64,000 bases of DNA, taken from positions 6,202,038 to 6,266,037 of the forward strand of contig NZ_JACHIR010000001.1 of the NCBI RefSeq assembly GCF_014203355.1, read 5' to 3'. Position numbers and translations under genes: made by a program. This document shows, in pieces, positions 7,732 through 17,296 of this stretch (its first letter is position 1; the number at the start of each line of letters is the position of its first letter). A model generated the notes under the pieces. That model did no database searches. It had not been told where the DNA came from and saw only the letters and a program-made list of their open reading frames with translations. This DNA is from Kutzneria kofuensis. Its GTDB lineage: Bacteria > Actinomycetota > Actinomycetes > Mycobacteriales > Pseudonocardiaceae.

Positions 7732-8916
7732 GTGACGGACGGCTCGGAACACGCAGATGGACGTGCTTCTGCACGTGCAAACGCCCTACTGCGGCGGGTC
7801 CAACTGGCGGATGGCCACAACGACCTGCCGTGGGCGCTGCGCGAACTGGCCGGTGGCGCGGGCCGGCCGGCGGACTGGGCGTCGGCCGATCTGACGAAAG
7901 TGCGGACAGATCTGCACACGGACCTGGTCCGGCTCCGCGAAGGCGCGCTGACCTTGCAGTTCTGGTCCGTGTACGTGCCGTGCCGGCTGGAAGGTCACAG
8001 CGCGGTCACGGCCACGCTGGAGCAGATCGAAGTCGTGTACGAGCTGGTCAACCGCTATCCGGAGCATCTTCAGCTGGCCCTCACGGTTGACGACGCGGAA
8101 GCCGCGTTCGCGAACGGCCGGATCGCCTCCCTGCTCGGCGCCGAGGGCGGCCACAGCATCGCCGGCTCGCTCGGCGCGTTGCGCTCGCTGTACCGGCTCG
8201 GCGTCCGGTACATGACGCTCACGCACAACAACAACACCGAATGGGCGGACTCGGCGACGGACGAACCCGTGCACAACGGGCTCACCGATTTCGGCCGGCA
8301 CGTGGTGCGCGAGATGAATCGCCTGGGCATGCTCGTGGACTTGTCGCACGTCGCACCGGCGACGATGCGCGACGCGCTGGCGGTCAGCGAGGCGCCGGTC
8401 ATCTTCAGCCACTCCTCCTGTCGCGCGGTCGCCGACCATCCCCGCAACGTCCCCGACGACGTGCTGGTCGAGATGGCCGCCAAGGGTGGTGTGTGCATGA
8501 TCACATTCGTCCCGACCTTCGTGTCGCAGGCCTACGCGGAGTGGGACGGGCGACTGCGGGAGGCCATGACGGCGGCCGGCGCCGACCACCGCGACCTGGA
8601 GCAGCGGCACGCGTTCTCGACGACGTGGACGGGCGGCGGCCCGAAGCCCGAGGTCACCGTGAACGACGTGGTCAGGCACCTGGAGCACGCCCGCGAGGTC
8701 GCCGGCATCGACCACATCGGGCTCGGCGGCGACTACGACGGCGTCGCCCAGCTGCCTGTCGGCCTCGAGGACGTCTCCTGCTATCCGCGGCTGTTCACGG
8801 AGCTGCTCGACCGCGGCTGGAGCGAGGACGACTGCGCGAAGCTGGCCGGCGCGAACACGCTGCGGGTGCTGCGGGACGCCGAGCAGGTCGCCCGCAAACT
8901 TCACCCGATCGAGTGA
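7732..8916 (+). CDS. Membrane-dipeptidase-type zinc peptidase (M19, renal dipeptidase family)
   Basis: 394 residues. Metal-site motifs of the M19 amidohydrolase barrel are present: DGHNDLPW (His29, Asp31), [42 protein letters not shown] and the late [11 protein letters not shown]19 enzymes hydrolyse dipeptides (including D-configured C-terminal residues) using a binuclear zinc centre. No signal peptide is seen, so it is probably cytoplasmic. The GTG start has AAGGAG 8 bases upstream. It is followed by a perfect palindromic terminator and is divergent from the response regulator. Confidence 0.92.
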   Translation: MTDGSEHADGRASARANALLRRVQLADGHNDLPWALRELAGGAGRPADWASADLTKVRTDLHTDLVRLREGALTLQFWSVYVPCRLEGHSAVTATLEQIEVVYELVNRYPEHLQLALTVDDAEAAFANGRIASLLGAEGGHSIAGSLGALRSLYRLGVRYMTLTHNNNTEWADSATDEPVHNGLTDFGRHVVREMNRLGMLVDLSHVAPATMRDALAVSEAPVIFSHSSCRAVADHPRNVPDDVLVEMAAKGGVCMITFVPTFVSQAYAEWDGRLREAMTAAGADHRDLEQRHAFSTTWTGGGPKPEVTVNDVVRHLEHAREVAGIDHIGLGGDYDGVAQLPVGLEDVSCYPRLFTELLDRGWSEDDCAKLAGANTLRVLRDAEQVARKLHPIE

Positions 8917-8978
8917 TCACATAAGGGCAGAAGTCGTGCGCCGCGAGCTCCTGGCGGCCGGGCGCCGCTGCACGTGCA

Positions 8979-9033
8979 CGTTCGGAAGGGGGCATTCCTG
9001 GCGTTGAACGCCAGGAATGCCCCCTTCCGAACG
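8979..9033. terminator. Perfect 27-bp-stem bidirectional hairpin
   Basis: Positions 8979-9005 pair perfectly with 9007-9033 around a single central base. The arm carries AGGGGGCATTCCTGGCG. It lies between the converging ends of the dipeptidase and DUF3000 genes, so a bidirectional terminator is the simplest reading. The 13-base core AGGGGGCATTCCT recurs at 39322-39334. Confidence 0.85.
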
Positions 9034-9042
9034 CCGAGGCGG

Positions 9043-9630
9043 TTACAGGCTGCTCTGGCGCTGACTGAACAGGGTGACGCCGACCGGGGGTAGGCCCACG
9101 GTGCTGGACAGCAGCTCGCAGAAGGCGTCGCCGTGCGCGGTCAGCTCGGCGTCCAACGCGGTCCACGACGCCCGCAGCTCCAGGTCGTCGGTGCGGGCCG
9201 GGCCGGAGATGTCGCCGAACCGGGCCGAGGAGTTCTGCGTGACGGTGCCGCCCAGCGCCGTCCACTTCGCCGACGAGCCCTCCAACGCGTCCGTCAGCCA
9301 GGACCACGCGACCGCCGGGAGCAGGGGATCCACCGCCAGCTCGGCGTCGAGCTCGGCGCGGACGAAGGTCACCACCCGCAGCACGCCGCCCCAGGCGTCC
9401 TCGCCGTCCGGGTCGTGCAGCAGCACCAATCGCCCCGTCGCCACCTCGTCGGCAGGCCCGTTGGCTTCCGCGCTGAAGGCGAACGACCACGGCGCCAACC
9501 GCTGTGGCGCACGGACCTCGGCCAGTTCGACCTCCGGTCGAGGACGCACCGACCTGAGCGCTTCCACTGCCTGCCGGAACAGCGCTGGCTCCTCCGACAT
9601 CCCGGTCACGTCCGGTGACCTTACGGCCAT
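9043..9630 (-). CDS. DUF3000 family protein
   Basis: 195 residues from ATG 9630, MAVRSPDVTGMSEEPALFRQ; starts at 9651 or at the internal MSEEP are possible. RPEVELAEVRAPQRLAPWSFAFSAE, GRLVLLHDPDGEDAWGG, RVVTFVRAELD, AWSWLTDAL and RFGDI... match the actinobacterial DUF3000 family, which has no assigned biochemistry. It is acidic, soluble and has no signal peptide. It is divergent from hemE with about 95 bp between them, and the DUF3000-hemE pairing is conserved in many actinobacteria, suggesting but not proving a link to haem or RNA metabolism. Confidence 0.82.
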   Translation of the reverse strand: MAVRSPDVTGMSEEPALFRQAVEALRSVRPRPEVELAEVRAPQRLAPWSFAFSAEANGPADEVATGRLVLLHDPDGEDAWGGVLRVVTFVRAELDAELAVDPLLPAVAWSWLTDALEGSSAKWTALGGTVTQNSSARFGDISGPARTDDLELRASWTALDAELTAHGDAFCELLSSTVGLPPVGVTLFSQRQSSL

Positions 9631-9725
9631 CACCGCGCCGAAGTCCCGCACGACACGACGGATTCCGCATCCCCGAGACGACTCCGTGACAAACGAATCC
9701 GGCCGCGTGGCACCATTGAACGGCC

Positions 9726-10799
9726 ATGACGAACACTGCTCCGGTCTCGGCGCGCCGCGACCTCTCAGACGCTCCCCTGCTGGTCGCGGCCCGGGGCGGC
9801 GAGCCGTCCCGGACCCCCGTCTGGTTCATGCGGCAGGCCGGCCGGTCATTGCCCGAGTACCGCAAGGTGCGCGAGGGCGTCGCGATGCTGGAGTCGTGCC
9901 TCACACCCGACCTGGCGTGCGAGATCACCATCCAGCCGGTGCGCCGGCACGGCGTGGACGCGGCGATCCTGTACAGCGACATCGTGGTGCCGCTCTACGC
10001 CGCCGGTGTCGGCGTGGACATCGTGGCCGGCACCGGCCCGGTGGTGGCCGACCCGGTCCGCACGAAGGCCGACGTCGACGCGCTGCCCGACCTGCACGAG
10101 GAGCAGGTCGCCGCGGTCGCCGAGACGATCCGGCTGCTGACCTCGTCGCTGGGGCGTACGCCGCTGATCGGCTTCGCCGGCGCGCCCTTCACGCTGGCGT
10201 CGTACCTGGTCGAGGGCGGCCCGAGCAAGAACCACGAGCGCACGAAGGCGTTGATGCACAGCGCGCCCGACGTGTGGCACGCGCTGCTGGCCAAGCTGGC
10301 CGGCATCACCGAGGAGTTCCTGCGGGTGCAGGTCGCCGCCGGCGTCGACGCCGTGCAGCTGTTCGACTCGTGGGCGGGGGCGCTGTCCGAGCGTGACTAC
10401 CGCGAATACGTGCTGCCGCACTCCACCCGGGTGTTCGAGAGCCTGAACGACGCCGGCGTGCCGCGGATCCACTTCGGGGTCGGCACCGGCGAGCTGCTGG
10501 TCGCCATGCGTGACGCCGGGGCCGACGTGGTCGGCGTGGACTGGCGGATCCCGCTGGACGAGGCGGTGCGACGGCTGACCGCGGCCCGCCCGGACGGACC
10601 GGCGCCGGTCGTGCAGGGCAACCTCGACCCGGCGCTGCTGTTCGCCGACTGGGCCGTGCTGGAGAAGGAGGTGCGCCGGATCCACGCCGAGGGCAAGGCG
10701 GCCGGCGGGCACATCTTCAACCTCGGCCACGGCGTGCTGCCGGAGACCGACCCCGAGGTCGTCACCCGGGTGACAGAGCTGGTGCATTCGCTGTCATGA
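9726..10799 (+). CDS. hemE: Uroporphyrinogen III decarboxylase
   Basis: 357 residues, the usual length. The signature [11 protein letters not shown] (residues 36-46) and the [20 protein letters not shown] segment with the essential Asp are present, followed by [18 protein letters not shown] and the C-terminal [15 protein letters not shown]. It decarboxylates the four acetate side chains of uroporphyrinogen III to give coproporphyrinogen III. It starts the hemE-hemY-hemQ operon and overlaps hemY by ATGA. Confidence 0.97.
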   Translation: MTNTAPVSARRDLSDAPLLVAARGGEPSRTPVWFMRQAGRSLPEYRKVREGVAMLESCLTPDLACEITIQPVRRHGVDAAILYSDIVVPLYAAGVGVDIVAGTGPVVADPVRTKADVDALPDLHEEQVAAVAETIRLLTSSLGRTPLIGFAGAPFTLASYLVEGGPSKNHERTKALMHSAPDVWHALLAKLAGITEEFLRVQVAAGVDAVQLFDSWAGALSERDYREYVLPHSTRVFESLNDAGVPRIHFGVGTGELLVAMRDAGADVVGVDWRIPLDEAVRRLTAARPDGPAPVVQGNLDPALLFADWAVLEKEVRRIHAEGKAAGGHIFNLGHGVLPETDPEVVTRVTELVHSLS

Positions 10800-12238
10800 C
10801 CGAGCCCCATGTCGCCGTCGTCGGAGGCGGCGTGTCCGGCCTCGCCGCCGCGTACCGGCTGCGCAAGCTGCTCGGACCGCTGGCCACCATCACCGTCATC
10901 GAGCAGACGGACCGCGTCGGCGGCAAGCTCCGCACGGTGGAGCTGGGCGGCCGCTCCTACGACGTCGGCGCGGAGGCGTTCCTGGCCCGGCGCGGCGAGG
11001 CGACCGAGCTGATCACCGAGATCGGCCTGGCCGACGAGCTGGTGCACCCGACCTCGGCGCGGGCGACGGTCCGGGCCGGCGGGCGGATCAGCCCGCTGCC
11101 CGGGCACACCTTTCAGGGCGTGCCGGCGTCGGCCGACGCGGTGCGCGGCGTGCTGTCCGACGAGGCGGCGGCCCGGGTGGCCCACGAGCCGTCGCTGCCG
11201 CCGATCCGGTTGGACGGCGAGGACGTCTCCGTCGGCAAGCTGCTGCGCGAGCGGTTCGGGCCCGAGGTGACCAACCGCCTGGTCGACCCGCTGCTCGGCG
11301 GCGTCTACGCCGGCCACGCCGACGGCCTGAGCCTGCGCGCGACGATGGCGCCGCTGGCCGGCGCCCTGGACCGCGGCGCCGGCTCGCTCGTCGCCGCCGC
11401 GGCCGCGCTGGTGCCCGCGCCGCCGCAGCAGGGCGCTAAGCGGCCGCCGGTGTTCGGCACCCTGCGCGACGGCCTCGGCTCGCTGACCGATCGGCTGGCC
11501 AAGGTCGCCGACGCCACCATCGAGTTCGGCCGCCCGGTCCGCCGGCTGCGGCGGCGCGAGGCCGGCTGGACCGTCGAGTTCGGCGACCACGCCCTGGACG
11601 TCGACGGCGTCGTGCTCGCCGTGCCCGCCCCGGCCGCCGCGAAGCTGCTGGCCGACGTCGCGCCGGTGGCGGCGGCCGCGTTCGGCGGCATCGAGCTGGC
11701 GTCGATGGCCGTCATCTCGCTCGTGCTGCCGGCCGACGTGGCGCTGCCACAGAACTCCGGGGTGCTGATCGCCGGCGACGACCGCTGGGCCGACGGCACC
11801 CGCTTCACGGCGAAGGCGTTCACGTACTCCAGCCGCAAGTGGGCGCACCTGGACGGCGAGGACACGCTGGTCATCCGGGGCTCGGTCGGCAAGGCCGGCG
11901 AGGTCGCCGCGCTGCAGGTCGACGACGAGGACCTGATCCGCGGGGTCCGCGCCGACCTGGCCGAACTCACCGGCATCACCGTCGCGCCGATCGACGCCAC
12001 CGTCACCCGGTGGGGTGGCGGCCTGCCGCAGTACGGCGTCGGACACCTCAGCCGGGTGGCCGCCATCGAGACCGCCGTCGCCGAGTTGCCGGGGCTGGCC
12101 GTCGCCGGCGCCAGCCTGCACGGCGTCGGCGTGCCGGCGTGCATCGCCACCTCGCAGGCGGCCGCCGCCCGTGTCGCTGCACACCTCCTGGGCCGGCACC
12201 GGGGCGCCGGTGGGACGATGGGCTCATGGCCCGCTTGA
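10796..12238 (+). CDS. hemY: Coproporphyrinogen III oxidase / protoporphyrinogen oxidase (FAD)
   Basis: 480 residues with the dinucleotide-binding N-terminus [20 protein letters not shown] and the GG..R motif [29 protein letters not shown] central region with [21 protein letters not shown] and the C-terminal [15 protein letters not shown] are typical of HemY. With HemQ downstream, the likely reaction is six-electron oxidation of coproporphyrinogen III to coproporphyrin III (the monoderm, coproporphyrin-dependent route). It overlaps hemE by 4 bases and hemQ by 13. Confidence 0.95.
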   Translation: MTEPHVAVVGGGVSGLAAAYRLRKLLGPLATITVIEQTDRVGGKLRTVELGGRSYDVGAEAFLARRGEATELITEIGLADELVHPTSARATVRAGGRISPLPGHTFQGVPASADAVRGVLSDEAAARVAHEPSLPPIRLDGEDVSVGKLLRERFGPEVTNRLVDPLLGGVYAGHADGLSLRATMAPLAGALDRGAGSLVAAAAALVPAPPQQGAKRPPVFGTLRDGLGSLTDRLAKVADATIEFGRPVRRLRRREAGWTVEFGDHALDVDGVVLAVPAPAAAKLLADVAPVAAAAFGGIELASMAVISLVLPADVALPQNSGVLIAGDDRWADGTRFTAKAFTYSSRKWAHLDGEDTLVIRGSVGKAGEVAALQVDDEDLIRGVRADLAELTGITVAPIDATVTRWGGGLPQYGVGHLSRVAAIETAVAELPGLAVAGASLHGVGVPACIATSQAAAARVAAHLLGRHRGAGGTMGSWPA

Positions 12239-12921
12239 ACTACAACGAGTTGAACGACACCATCCGCTACACCATGTGGTCGGTGTTCCGCGCCGAACCC
12301 GGACGGCTCGGCGAGGACCGCGGGCCGGCGGCGGCCGAGGCCCAGGAGTACCTGGACTCCCTGGCCGGCAAGGGAGTCGTCGTGCGCGGTGTGTACGACG
12401 TCTCCGGCCTGCGCGCCGACGCCGACTACATGATCTGGTGGCATTCCGAGGAGATCGAGCAGGTGCAGGCGGCGTACGCCAACTTCCGCCGCACCACCGC
12501 CGTCGGCCGCGCCTCGACGCCCGTGTGGAGCCAGGTCGCGCTGCACCGGCCGGCCGAGTTCAACAAGAGCCACATCCCGGCCTTCCTGGCCGGCGAGGAG
12601 CCGAAGAACTACCTGTGCGTGTACCCCTTCGTGCGGTCCTACGAGTGGTACCTGCTGCCCGACGACGATCGCCGCAAGATGCTCGCCGACCACGGCAAGG
12701 AGGCCCGGGACTACCCGGACGTCCGGGCCAACACGGTCGCCTCGTTCGCCCTCGGCGACTACGAGTGGATCCTCGCCTTCGAGGCCGATGAGCTGCACCG
12801 GATCGTCGATCTGATGCGCCACCTGCGCGAGACCGAGGCCCGCCGGCACGTGCGCGTGGAGATCCCGTTCTACACCGGCACCCGGGTGCCGGCCGCCGAG
12901 CTGGTCGCGAATCTGCCGTAA
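12226..12921 (+). CDS. hemQ: Coproheme decarboxylase (HemQ/ChdC)
   Basis: 231 residues from ATG 12226, [18 protein letters not shown]. It belongs to the chlorite-dismutase-like HemQ family. Tyr133 in [10 protein letters not shown] corresponds to the catalytic tyrosine, His156 in [12 protein letters not shown] to the proximal haem ligand, and His116 in FNKSHIPAF to the distal His of actinobacterial enzymes. It removes two propionate carboxyls from coproheme to form haem b, using peroxide. The frame is open upstream inside hemY, but the conserved N-terminus fixes the start. Ferrochelatase is not in the window. Confidence 0.95.
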   Translation: MARLNYNELNDTIRYTMWSVFRAEPGRLGEDRGPAAAEAQEYLDSLAGKGVVVRGVYDVSGLRADADYMIWWHSEEIEQVQAAYANFRRTTAVGRASTPVWSQVALHRPAEFNKSHIPAFLAGEEPKNYLCVYPFVRSYEWYLLPDDDRRKMLADHGKEARDYPDVRANTVASFALGDYEWILAFEADELHRIVDLMRHLRETEARRHVRVEIPFYTGTRVPAAELVANLP

Positions 12922-12929
12922 CGGTTGAG

Positions 12930-12960
12930 GGGCTGGATGCCGCGCTGCGGTATCCAGCCC
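12930..12960 (+). terminator. Hairpin terminator of the hem operon
   Basis: GGGCTGGAT (12930-12938) and CCGC (12940-12943) pair with GCGG (12947-12950) and ATCCAGCCC (12952-12960), joined by one G-T pair around a 3-nt loop. It starts 9 bases after the hemQ stop. Confidence 0.8.
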
Positions 12961-13034
12961 AGCGGGCGACCCCTCTTCTGTCCGACGCGCAAGATCACTA
13001 GCCTTGGTGCGGACGGCTTAGCGAGGTGTCGGTC

Positions 13035-14723
13035 ATGACCAACCCCGGGGGGATCCCTGCTCGCCCCACCGAGTGCGACCTGGTGATGCAGGGCGGAATC
13101 ACCAGCGGCGTCGCCTATCCGGCGGCGGTTCTCGAGCTGTACAAGCAGTTCCGGTTCCGGTCCATCGGCGGCGCCTCGGCGGGCGCGATGGCGGCCGCGG
13201 TGACCGCCGCCGCCGAGTATGCCCGTGACAGCGGCGGTTTCGAGCGTCTCGAGGCGTTGCGCCAGCAGCTGCAGCAGCCCGGACTGATCGTCAAGCAGTT
13301 CCGGCCGAGCAAGCAGGCCCGGCCGCTGTTCCGGATCCTGCTTGCGGCGCAGGCGAAACGCACCACCGGCGCGCGGACCGTCAGCTACCTGTGGGGACTG
13401 CTGCGCTGGCTGTTCCTGCCGCTGCTGCTGTCGGCCGCGGTCGCGTTCGGGCTCGGCTGGCTGCTGGTGGCCAGCGCCGGCGGCACGCTCGGCGGCCTCG
13501 GCGTGGCCGGCTGGATCGTGTTCGCCGTCGGCATGCTGATCACCGGTGGACTCGGCCTCACGCTGGCACTGCTGTGGTCGGTGGTGCGCCTGGTGCGGGA
13601 CCTGCCGAAGAACTACTACGGCATGTGCATCGGCGCGAAGCAGCGTCCCCAGGACCCGGACGCGCTGGCCGACTGGCTGCACAAGCAGATCCAGATCGTC
13701 GCCGGCAAGGACGTCTCGGATCCGTTGACCTTCACCGACCTCAAGGCCAAGGGCATCAATCTGCAGCTGATGACGACCGACGTCACCGGCGGCCGGCCGG
13801 TGCGGCTGCCCAACGAGGCGTACTCGGACGTCAGCTACCTGTTCAGCCTGGACGAGTGGCGGCGGCTGTTCCCGGCCGAGGTGCTCGACCACCTGGGCCG
13901 GATCAGCGCCGTCGTCTATCCCGGCGCCGGGGAGCTGCGGGCGCTGCCCACCGACGACCTGCCCGTGCTGGTGGCCACCCGGATGAGCCTGACGTTCCCG
14001 GTACTGCTGTCCGCCGTTCCACTGTGGACGGTCGACGGGCAGACCGTGGCCCGGCACTGGTTCGCCGACGGCGGCATCTCCAGCAACTTCCCGATCCAGT
14101 TCTTCGACGCGTGGCTGCCGACCCGGCCGACGTTCGGCCTGTACTTCGGGCCGAAAGTGCCGTCGTCCCAAGGGGACCAGCCGCCGGTCGACCCCGACCG
14201 GGTCGAGGAGTCGCCCGGGCTGCTCGGCTATCTCGGCGCGATTCTCGACGCCGGCCTGAACTGGCACGACACCATGCAGGCCCGGCTGCCCGGGTTCCGC
14301 GAGCGGGTGCAGGCGATCCGGCTCACCGACGGCGAGGGCGGCTTCAACCTGACCATGCCGCCGGAGACGATCAAGCGCATCGACGCCAAGGGCGCGGCCG
14401 CCGGGCAGGCGCTGCTCGGGTTCGACTTCCACAAGCACTGGGTGGAGCGCTACCTGATCGCGATGCGCATGCTGCAGCGCAATCTCGTCGCCCCGGAAGA
14501 CGGCCGCATCAGCATGCGGGAGGCCTACACCCGCGAGTACCACGAGTGGCTCGCCTCCGGCGCGACCGGCACGGGCCATGGCGAGGTGTGGTCCGCCGAG
14601 GCGGCCGAGGCCACCGCCCACCTCCTCGACGGCGCCGAGAGCTGGCTCCGCTGCGGCGAGACCTTCGTCGACGGCGCCGACCCGAAGCCGTCCGTGGCCA
14701 TGCGGATCACCCCCGACGTCTGA
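13035..14723 (+). CDS. Patatin-like phospholipase family protein with membrane segments
   Basis: 562 residues. The patatin catalytic dyad is present: the nucleophile elbow IGGASAGAMAAAV (GxSxG) near residue 50 and FADGGISSNFPI (DGG) near residue 345, plus the oxyanion-type LVMQGGITSGVAYPAAVLELY near the N-terminus. Two hydrophobic spans (about residues 120-180) interrupt the patatin domain, so the protein is membrane-anchored, which is unusual for the family. It is probably a lipid acyl hydrolase with an unknown substrate. ATG 13035 has GAGG 8 bases upstream, and a GTG at 13026 is an alternative. It is alone in its transcription unit. Confidence 0.85.
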   Translation: MTNPGGIPARPTECDLVMQGGITSGVAYPAAVLELYKQFRFRSIGGASAGAMAAAVTAAAEYARDSGGFERLEALRQQLQQPGLIVKQFRPSKQARPLFRILLAAQAKRTTGARTVSYLWGLLRWLFLPLLLSAAVAFGLGWLLVASAGGTLGGLGVAGWIVFAVGMLITGGLGLTLALLWSVVRLVRDLPKNYYGMCIGAKQRPQDPDALADWLHKQIQIVAGKDVSDPLTFTDLKAKGINLQLMTTDVTGGRPVRLPNEAYSDVSYLFSLDEWRRLFPAEVLDHLGRISAVVYPGAGELRALPTDDLPVLVATRMSLTFPVLLSAVPLWTVDGQTVARHWFADGGISSNFPIQFFDAWLPTRPTFGLYFGPKVPSSQGDQPPVDPDRVEESPGLLGYLGAILDAGLNWHDTMQARLPGFRERVQAIRLTDGEGGFNLTMPPETIKRIDAKGAAAGQALLGFDFHKHWVERYLIAMRMLQRNLVAPEDGRISMREAYTREYHEWLASGATGTGHGEVWSAEAAEATAHLLDGAESWLRCGETFVDGADPKPSVAMRITPDV

Positions 14724-14881
14724 TGGTCGACCTGACCGGTGTGACCGTCACCGGCTCGGATCCCGTGCTGCCGGGCCGGTGCGCTAACGGTCCGATGTGG
14801 ACAGTGGGGGCGCCGTCGACATGCGCGCGGCGGCCGCCTTCCGCATTGGCCGCTGGGGGAACGAAGGGCGGACCGGTCCGG

Positions 14882-15523
14882 CTACCTGGTGGTGAGCAGC
14901 TGGTCGCGGACCCGGTCGAGATGCGTGGCCATGACCGCCGCCGCCCGGTCGCCGTCGTGGGCGGTGATGGCCTCGATGAGCACGTCGTGGTCGTCCATGG
15001 AGGCCCGTTCGTGGGAGAAGGCGACCTCCTTGGTCGCCCGCAGCAGGATCACCCGTTGCTGCGCGAGACGGACCTGTTCGGCGACGAGGGGACTGCGGGC
15101 GGCGTCGAGTAGCGCGCCGTGGAAGGCGAGATCGAGGCGGTAGGGGAACTCGCCGGTCGTGAAGGCGGCCCGAGAGGCGGCGCTGACCTCCCGCATCCTG
15201 GCCAGGTCCTCGTCGGTACGGCGGGCGGCGGCGAGCCGGGCGGCGGCGCACTCCAGGGCGGAGCGCAGCTCGAACAGGGCATGCACGCCGTCGTTGTCGG
15301 CGACGGGGACGTGCGCGCCGCGGTTGGGGGTCAGCACGAGCAGGCCCTCGCTGGCCAGGTGGCGGATGGCCTCCCGGAGGGGACCCCGGCTGATGCCGAG
15401 CCGCTGGGCCAGGCCGACCTCGTTGACCCGCTCGCCGGCGGCGATCTCGCCGGTCAGCACCAGCTCCCGCAGCACCGCCACGGTCTGGCCGGCCAAGCCG
15501 GTGTGCACCAGGTCGACGCTCAT
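14882..15523 (-). CDS. GntR-family transcriptional regulator (FadR/FCD type)
   Basis: 213 residues. The winged helix (about 10-70: LRELVLTGEIAAGERVNEVGLAQRLGISRGPLREAIRHLASEGLLV) is followed by an all-helical FCD ligand domain (ELRSALECAAARLAA, DLAFHGALLDAA, HDVLIEAITAHDGDRAAAVMATHLDRV), whose conserved Asp/His residues usually bind a metal and a carboxylate effector. It starts at ATG 15523 and is divergent from the asparaginase gene, with a perfect palindrome between them, so it probably represses itself and that gene. Confidence 0.9.
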   Translation of the reverse strand: MSVDLVHTGLAGQTVAVLRELVLTGEIAAGERVNEVGLAQRLGISRGPLREAIRHLASEGLLVLTPNRGAHVPVADNDGVHALFELRSALECAAARLAAARRTDEDLARMREVSAASRAAFTTGEFPYRLDLAFHGALLDAARSPLVAEQVRLAQQRVILLRATKEVAFSHERASMDDHDVLIEAITAHDGDRAAAVMATHLDRVRDQLLTTR

Positions 15524-15565
15524 GTGACGAACATCCGCCTTTACAACGTCCGCGAGCAAGTTGTT

Positions 15566-15579
15566 AACTGTCGACAGTT
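15566..15579. promoter_or_regulatory. Operator-like palindrome between gntR and asparaginase
   Basis: AACTGTCGACAGTT is a perfect 14-bp palindrome centred in the 89-bp gap between the two divergent starts. FCD-type GntR proteins commonly bind short palindromes with a TGTCGACA-like core, so this is the likely operator for the adjacent regulator. Confidence 0.6.
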
Positions 15580-15612
15580 GGCAGAATCACCCGTCGGACG
15601 GAGGAGGCCGGA

Positions 15613-16566
15613 ATGCACGAGCTCGTCGCCGAGGTGTGGCGGGGCGACTTCCTCGAATCCGTGCACCACGGCTCGGTCGTCGCCGTCGACGGCGACGGGC
15701 GCACGGTGTTCGGCGTGGGCCAGCCCGACGACCTGACCTACCCGCGCTCGTCCAACAAGCCGTTCCAGGCGCTGGCGATGGTGCGCAGCGGCCTCGGCCT
15801 GGACGGCGAGCTGCTGGCCCTGGCCTGCGCCAGCCACTCCGGCGAGCCGTTCCACATCGACGGCGTGCGCCGCATCCTCGCCGGCGCCGGCCTCACCGAG
15901 GACGCGCTGCAGTGCACCGCCGACCTGCCCCTCGGCGACGAGGCCAGGGCCGCCCACCTGGCCGCCGGCGGCAGCCGCGCCCCGATCTACATGAACTGCT
16001 CCGGCAAGCACGCGGCGATGCTGGCCACCTGCGTCGCCAACGGCTGGCCGACCGACAACTACCTGGACGCCGACCACCCGCTCCAGCTGGCTGCCCGCGC
16101 CGCCCTGGAGGACCTGGCCGGCGAGCGCGTCGGCGCGATCGGCGTCGACGGCTGCGGCGCCCCGCTGTTCGCGATCACGCTGACCGGCCTGGCCCGCGCC
16201 TTCGGCCGGCTCGCCGCCGCCCCGGCCGGCACCCCCGAACGTCGCGTCGCCGACGCGATGAGCCGACACCCCGAGTGGGTCGGCGGCACCGGTCGCGACG
16301 TCACCGACCTGATGCGCGGCCTGCCGGGCGCGGTCGCCAAGGACGGCGCCGAGGGCGTCTACGCCATCGGCCTGCCCGACGGCTCCGCGGTCGCCATCAA
16401 GATCGCCGACGGGTCCAACCGGGCCCGGCCGGTGGTCCTGGTGGCGGCGCTGCGTCAGCTCGGTGTGGACGTGGACGCGGTCGCCGGCATCGCGGACGTG
16501 CCGGTGCTCGGGCACGGGCAGCGCGTGGGTGAGCTACGTCCTGCCTTCGTAATGGTCGCGGCCTGA
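15613..16566 (+). CDS. L-asparaginase II family protein (Rhizobium/thermolabile type)
   Basis: 317 residues matching the Asparaginase_II family, which is unrelated to the classical bacterial asparaginases: RSSNKPFQALAMV near the N-terminus, LACASHSGEPFH, MNCSGKHAAMLATC, IGVDGCGAPLFA and a C-terminal KIADGSNRARP segment. These enzymes hydrolyse asparagine to aspartate and ammonia. There is no signal peptide. The divergent GntR gene and the palindrome between them suggest substrate- or product-controlled expression. It ends 22 bases before msrB. Confidence 0.88.
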   Translation: MHELVAEVWRGDFLESVHHGSVVAVDGDGRTVFGVGQPDDLTYPRSSNKPFQALAMVRSGLGLDGELLALACASHSGEPFHIDGVRRILAGAGLTEDALQCTADLPLGDEARAAHLAAGGSRAPIYMNCSGKHAAMLATCVANGWPTDNYLDADHPLQLAARAALEDLAGERVGAIGVDGCGAPLFAITLTGLARAFGRLAAAPAGTPERRVADAMSRHPEWVGGTGRDVTDLMRGLPGAVAKDGAEGVYAIGLPDGSAVAIKIADGSNRARPVVLVAALRQLGVDVDAVAGIADVPVLGHGQRVGELRPAFVMVAA

Positions 16567-16588
16567 GCAAATCCATAAGCTGGAAGGC

Positions 16589-17020
16589 ATGGAACCAGTC
16601 GTCGGAGCCACCCCCAAGGTCGTCAAGTCCGAGCAGGAATGGCGCGCGCAGCTCACCCCGCAGGAGTTCGCCGTGCTGCGCCAGGCCGGCACCGAGCGGC
16701 CCTGGGTCGGCGAGTACACCGACACCAAGACCACCGGCGTCTACGAGTGCCGCGCCTGCGGCGCCGAACTGTTCCGCAGCGACACCAAGTTCGACTCGCA
16801 CTGCGGCTGGCCGTCGTTCTTCTCGCCGCTGGCCGGTGACAGCGTGATCCTGCGCGAGGACCGGACGCTGGGCATGGTGCGCGTGGAGGTCCTGTGCGCC
16901 ACCTGCCACAGCCATCTCGGCCACGTGTTCGAGGGCGAGGGCTACCCCACTCCCACGGACCAGCGTTATTGCATCAACAGCATTTCACTCCGCCTCGTCC
17001 CCCAGACGGACGAAGCCTGA
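16589..17020 (+). CDS. msrB: Peptide-methionine (R)-S-oxide reductase
   Basis: 143 residues. The structural zinc site is made by CRAC (Cys54, Cys57) and CATC. The fold signature DSHCGWPSFFSPL and the catalytic cysteine in RYCINSISL (Cys128) are intact. It reduces methionine-R-sulfoxide in oxidised proteins using thioredoxin. It is cytoplasmic. A hairpin at 17033-17053 follows. Confidence 0.96.
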   Translation: MEPVVGATPKVVKSEQEWRAQLTPQEFAVLRQAGTERPWVGEYTDTKTTGVYECRACGAELFRSDTKFDSHCGWPSFFSPLAGDSVILREDRTLGMVRVEVLCATCHSHLGHVFEGEGYPTPTDQRYCINSISLRLVPQTDEA

Positions 17021-17032
17021 GCGGTCCACCCT

Positions 17033-17053
17033 AAGGCTTCCTCAAGAGGCCTT
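17033..17053 (+). terminator. Short hairpin after msrB
   Basis: AAGG (17033-17036) and CCTC (17040-17043) can pair with GAGG (17046-17049) and CCTT (17050-17053), with a 3-nt bulge on the left arm. The position 12 bases past the stop suggests a weak terminator. Confidence 0.5.
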
Positions 17054-17226
17054 GCCCGCGCATTTTCGCGCGCCCACGATGATGCGCACCCGAAGCCGAA
17101 AAACGGCGACGGGGCGACGACGTCAACGCCGCCGACACCTGGGGAGGGGTCGGCGGGACCGGGGGTGTCGCCGGGTGCTGCGACTGGCTGGGGGTCGGCC
17201 GCGGCGCCCGGCGACCTCGGTGCTCG

Positions 17227-17251
17227 ACGCGTTTCTCCCAGAGAAACGCGT
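17227..17251 (+). promoter_or_regulatory. Perfect inverted repeat in the leader of the DUF692 operon
   Basis: ACGCGTTTCTC (17227-17237) and GAGAAACGCGT (17241-17251) form an 11-bp perfect stem with a CCA loop, 46 bases upstream of the TIGR04222-type gene. It could be an operator, an attenuator hairpin or a dispersed repeat. The rest of the 276-bp gap (17021-17296) shows no gene. Confidence 0.5.
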
Positions 17252-17296
17252 TGCGAATCGCGGTTTGGGGCAAGGGCGACCCTACGGGGGTGGGGG

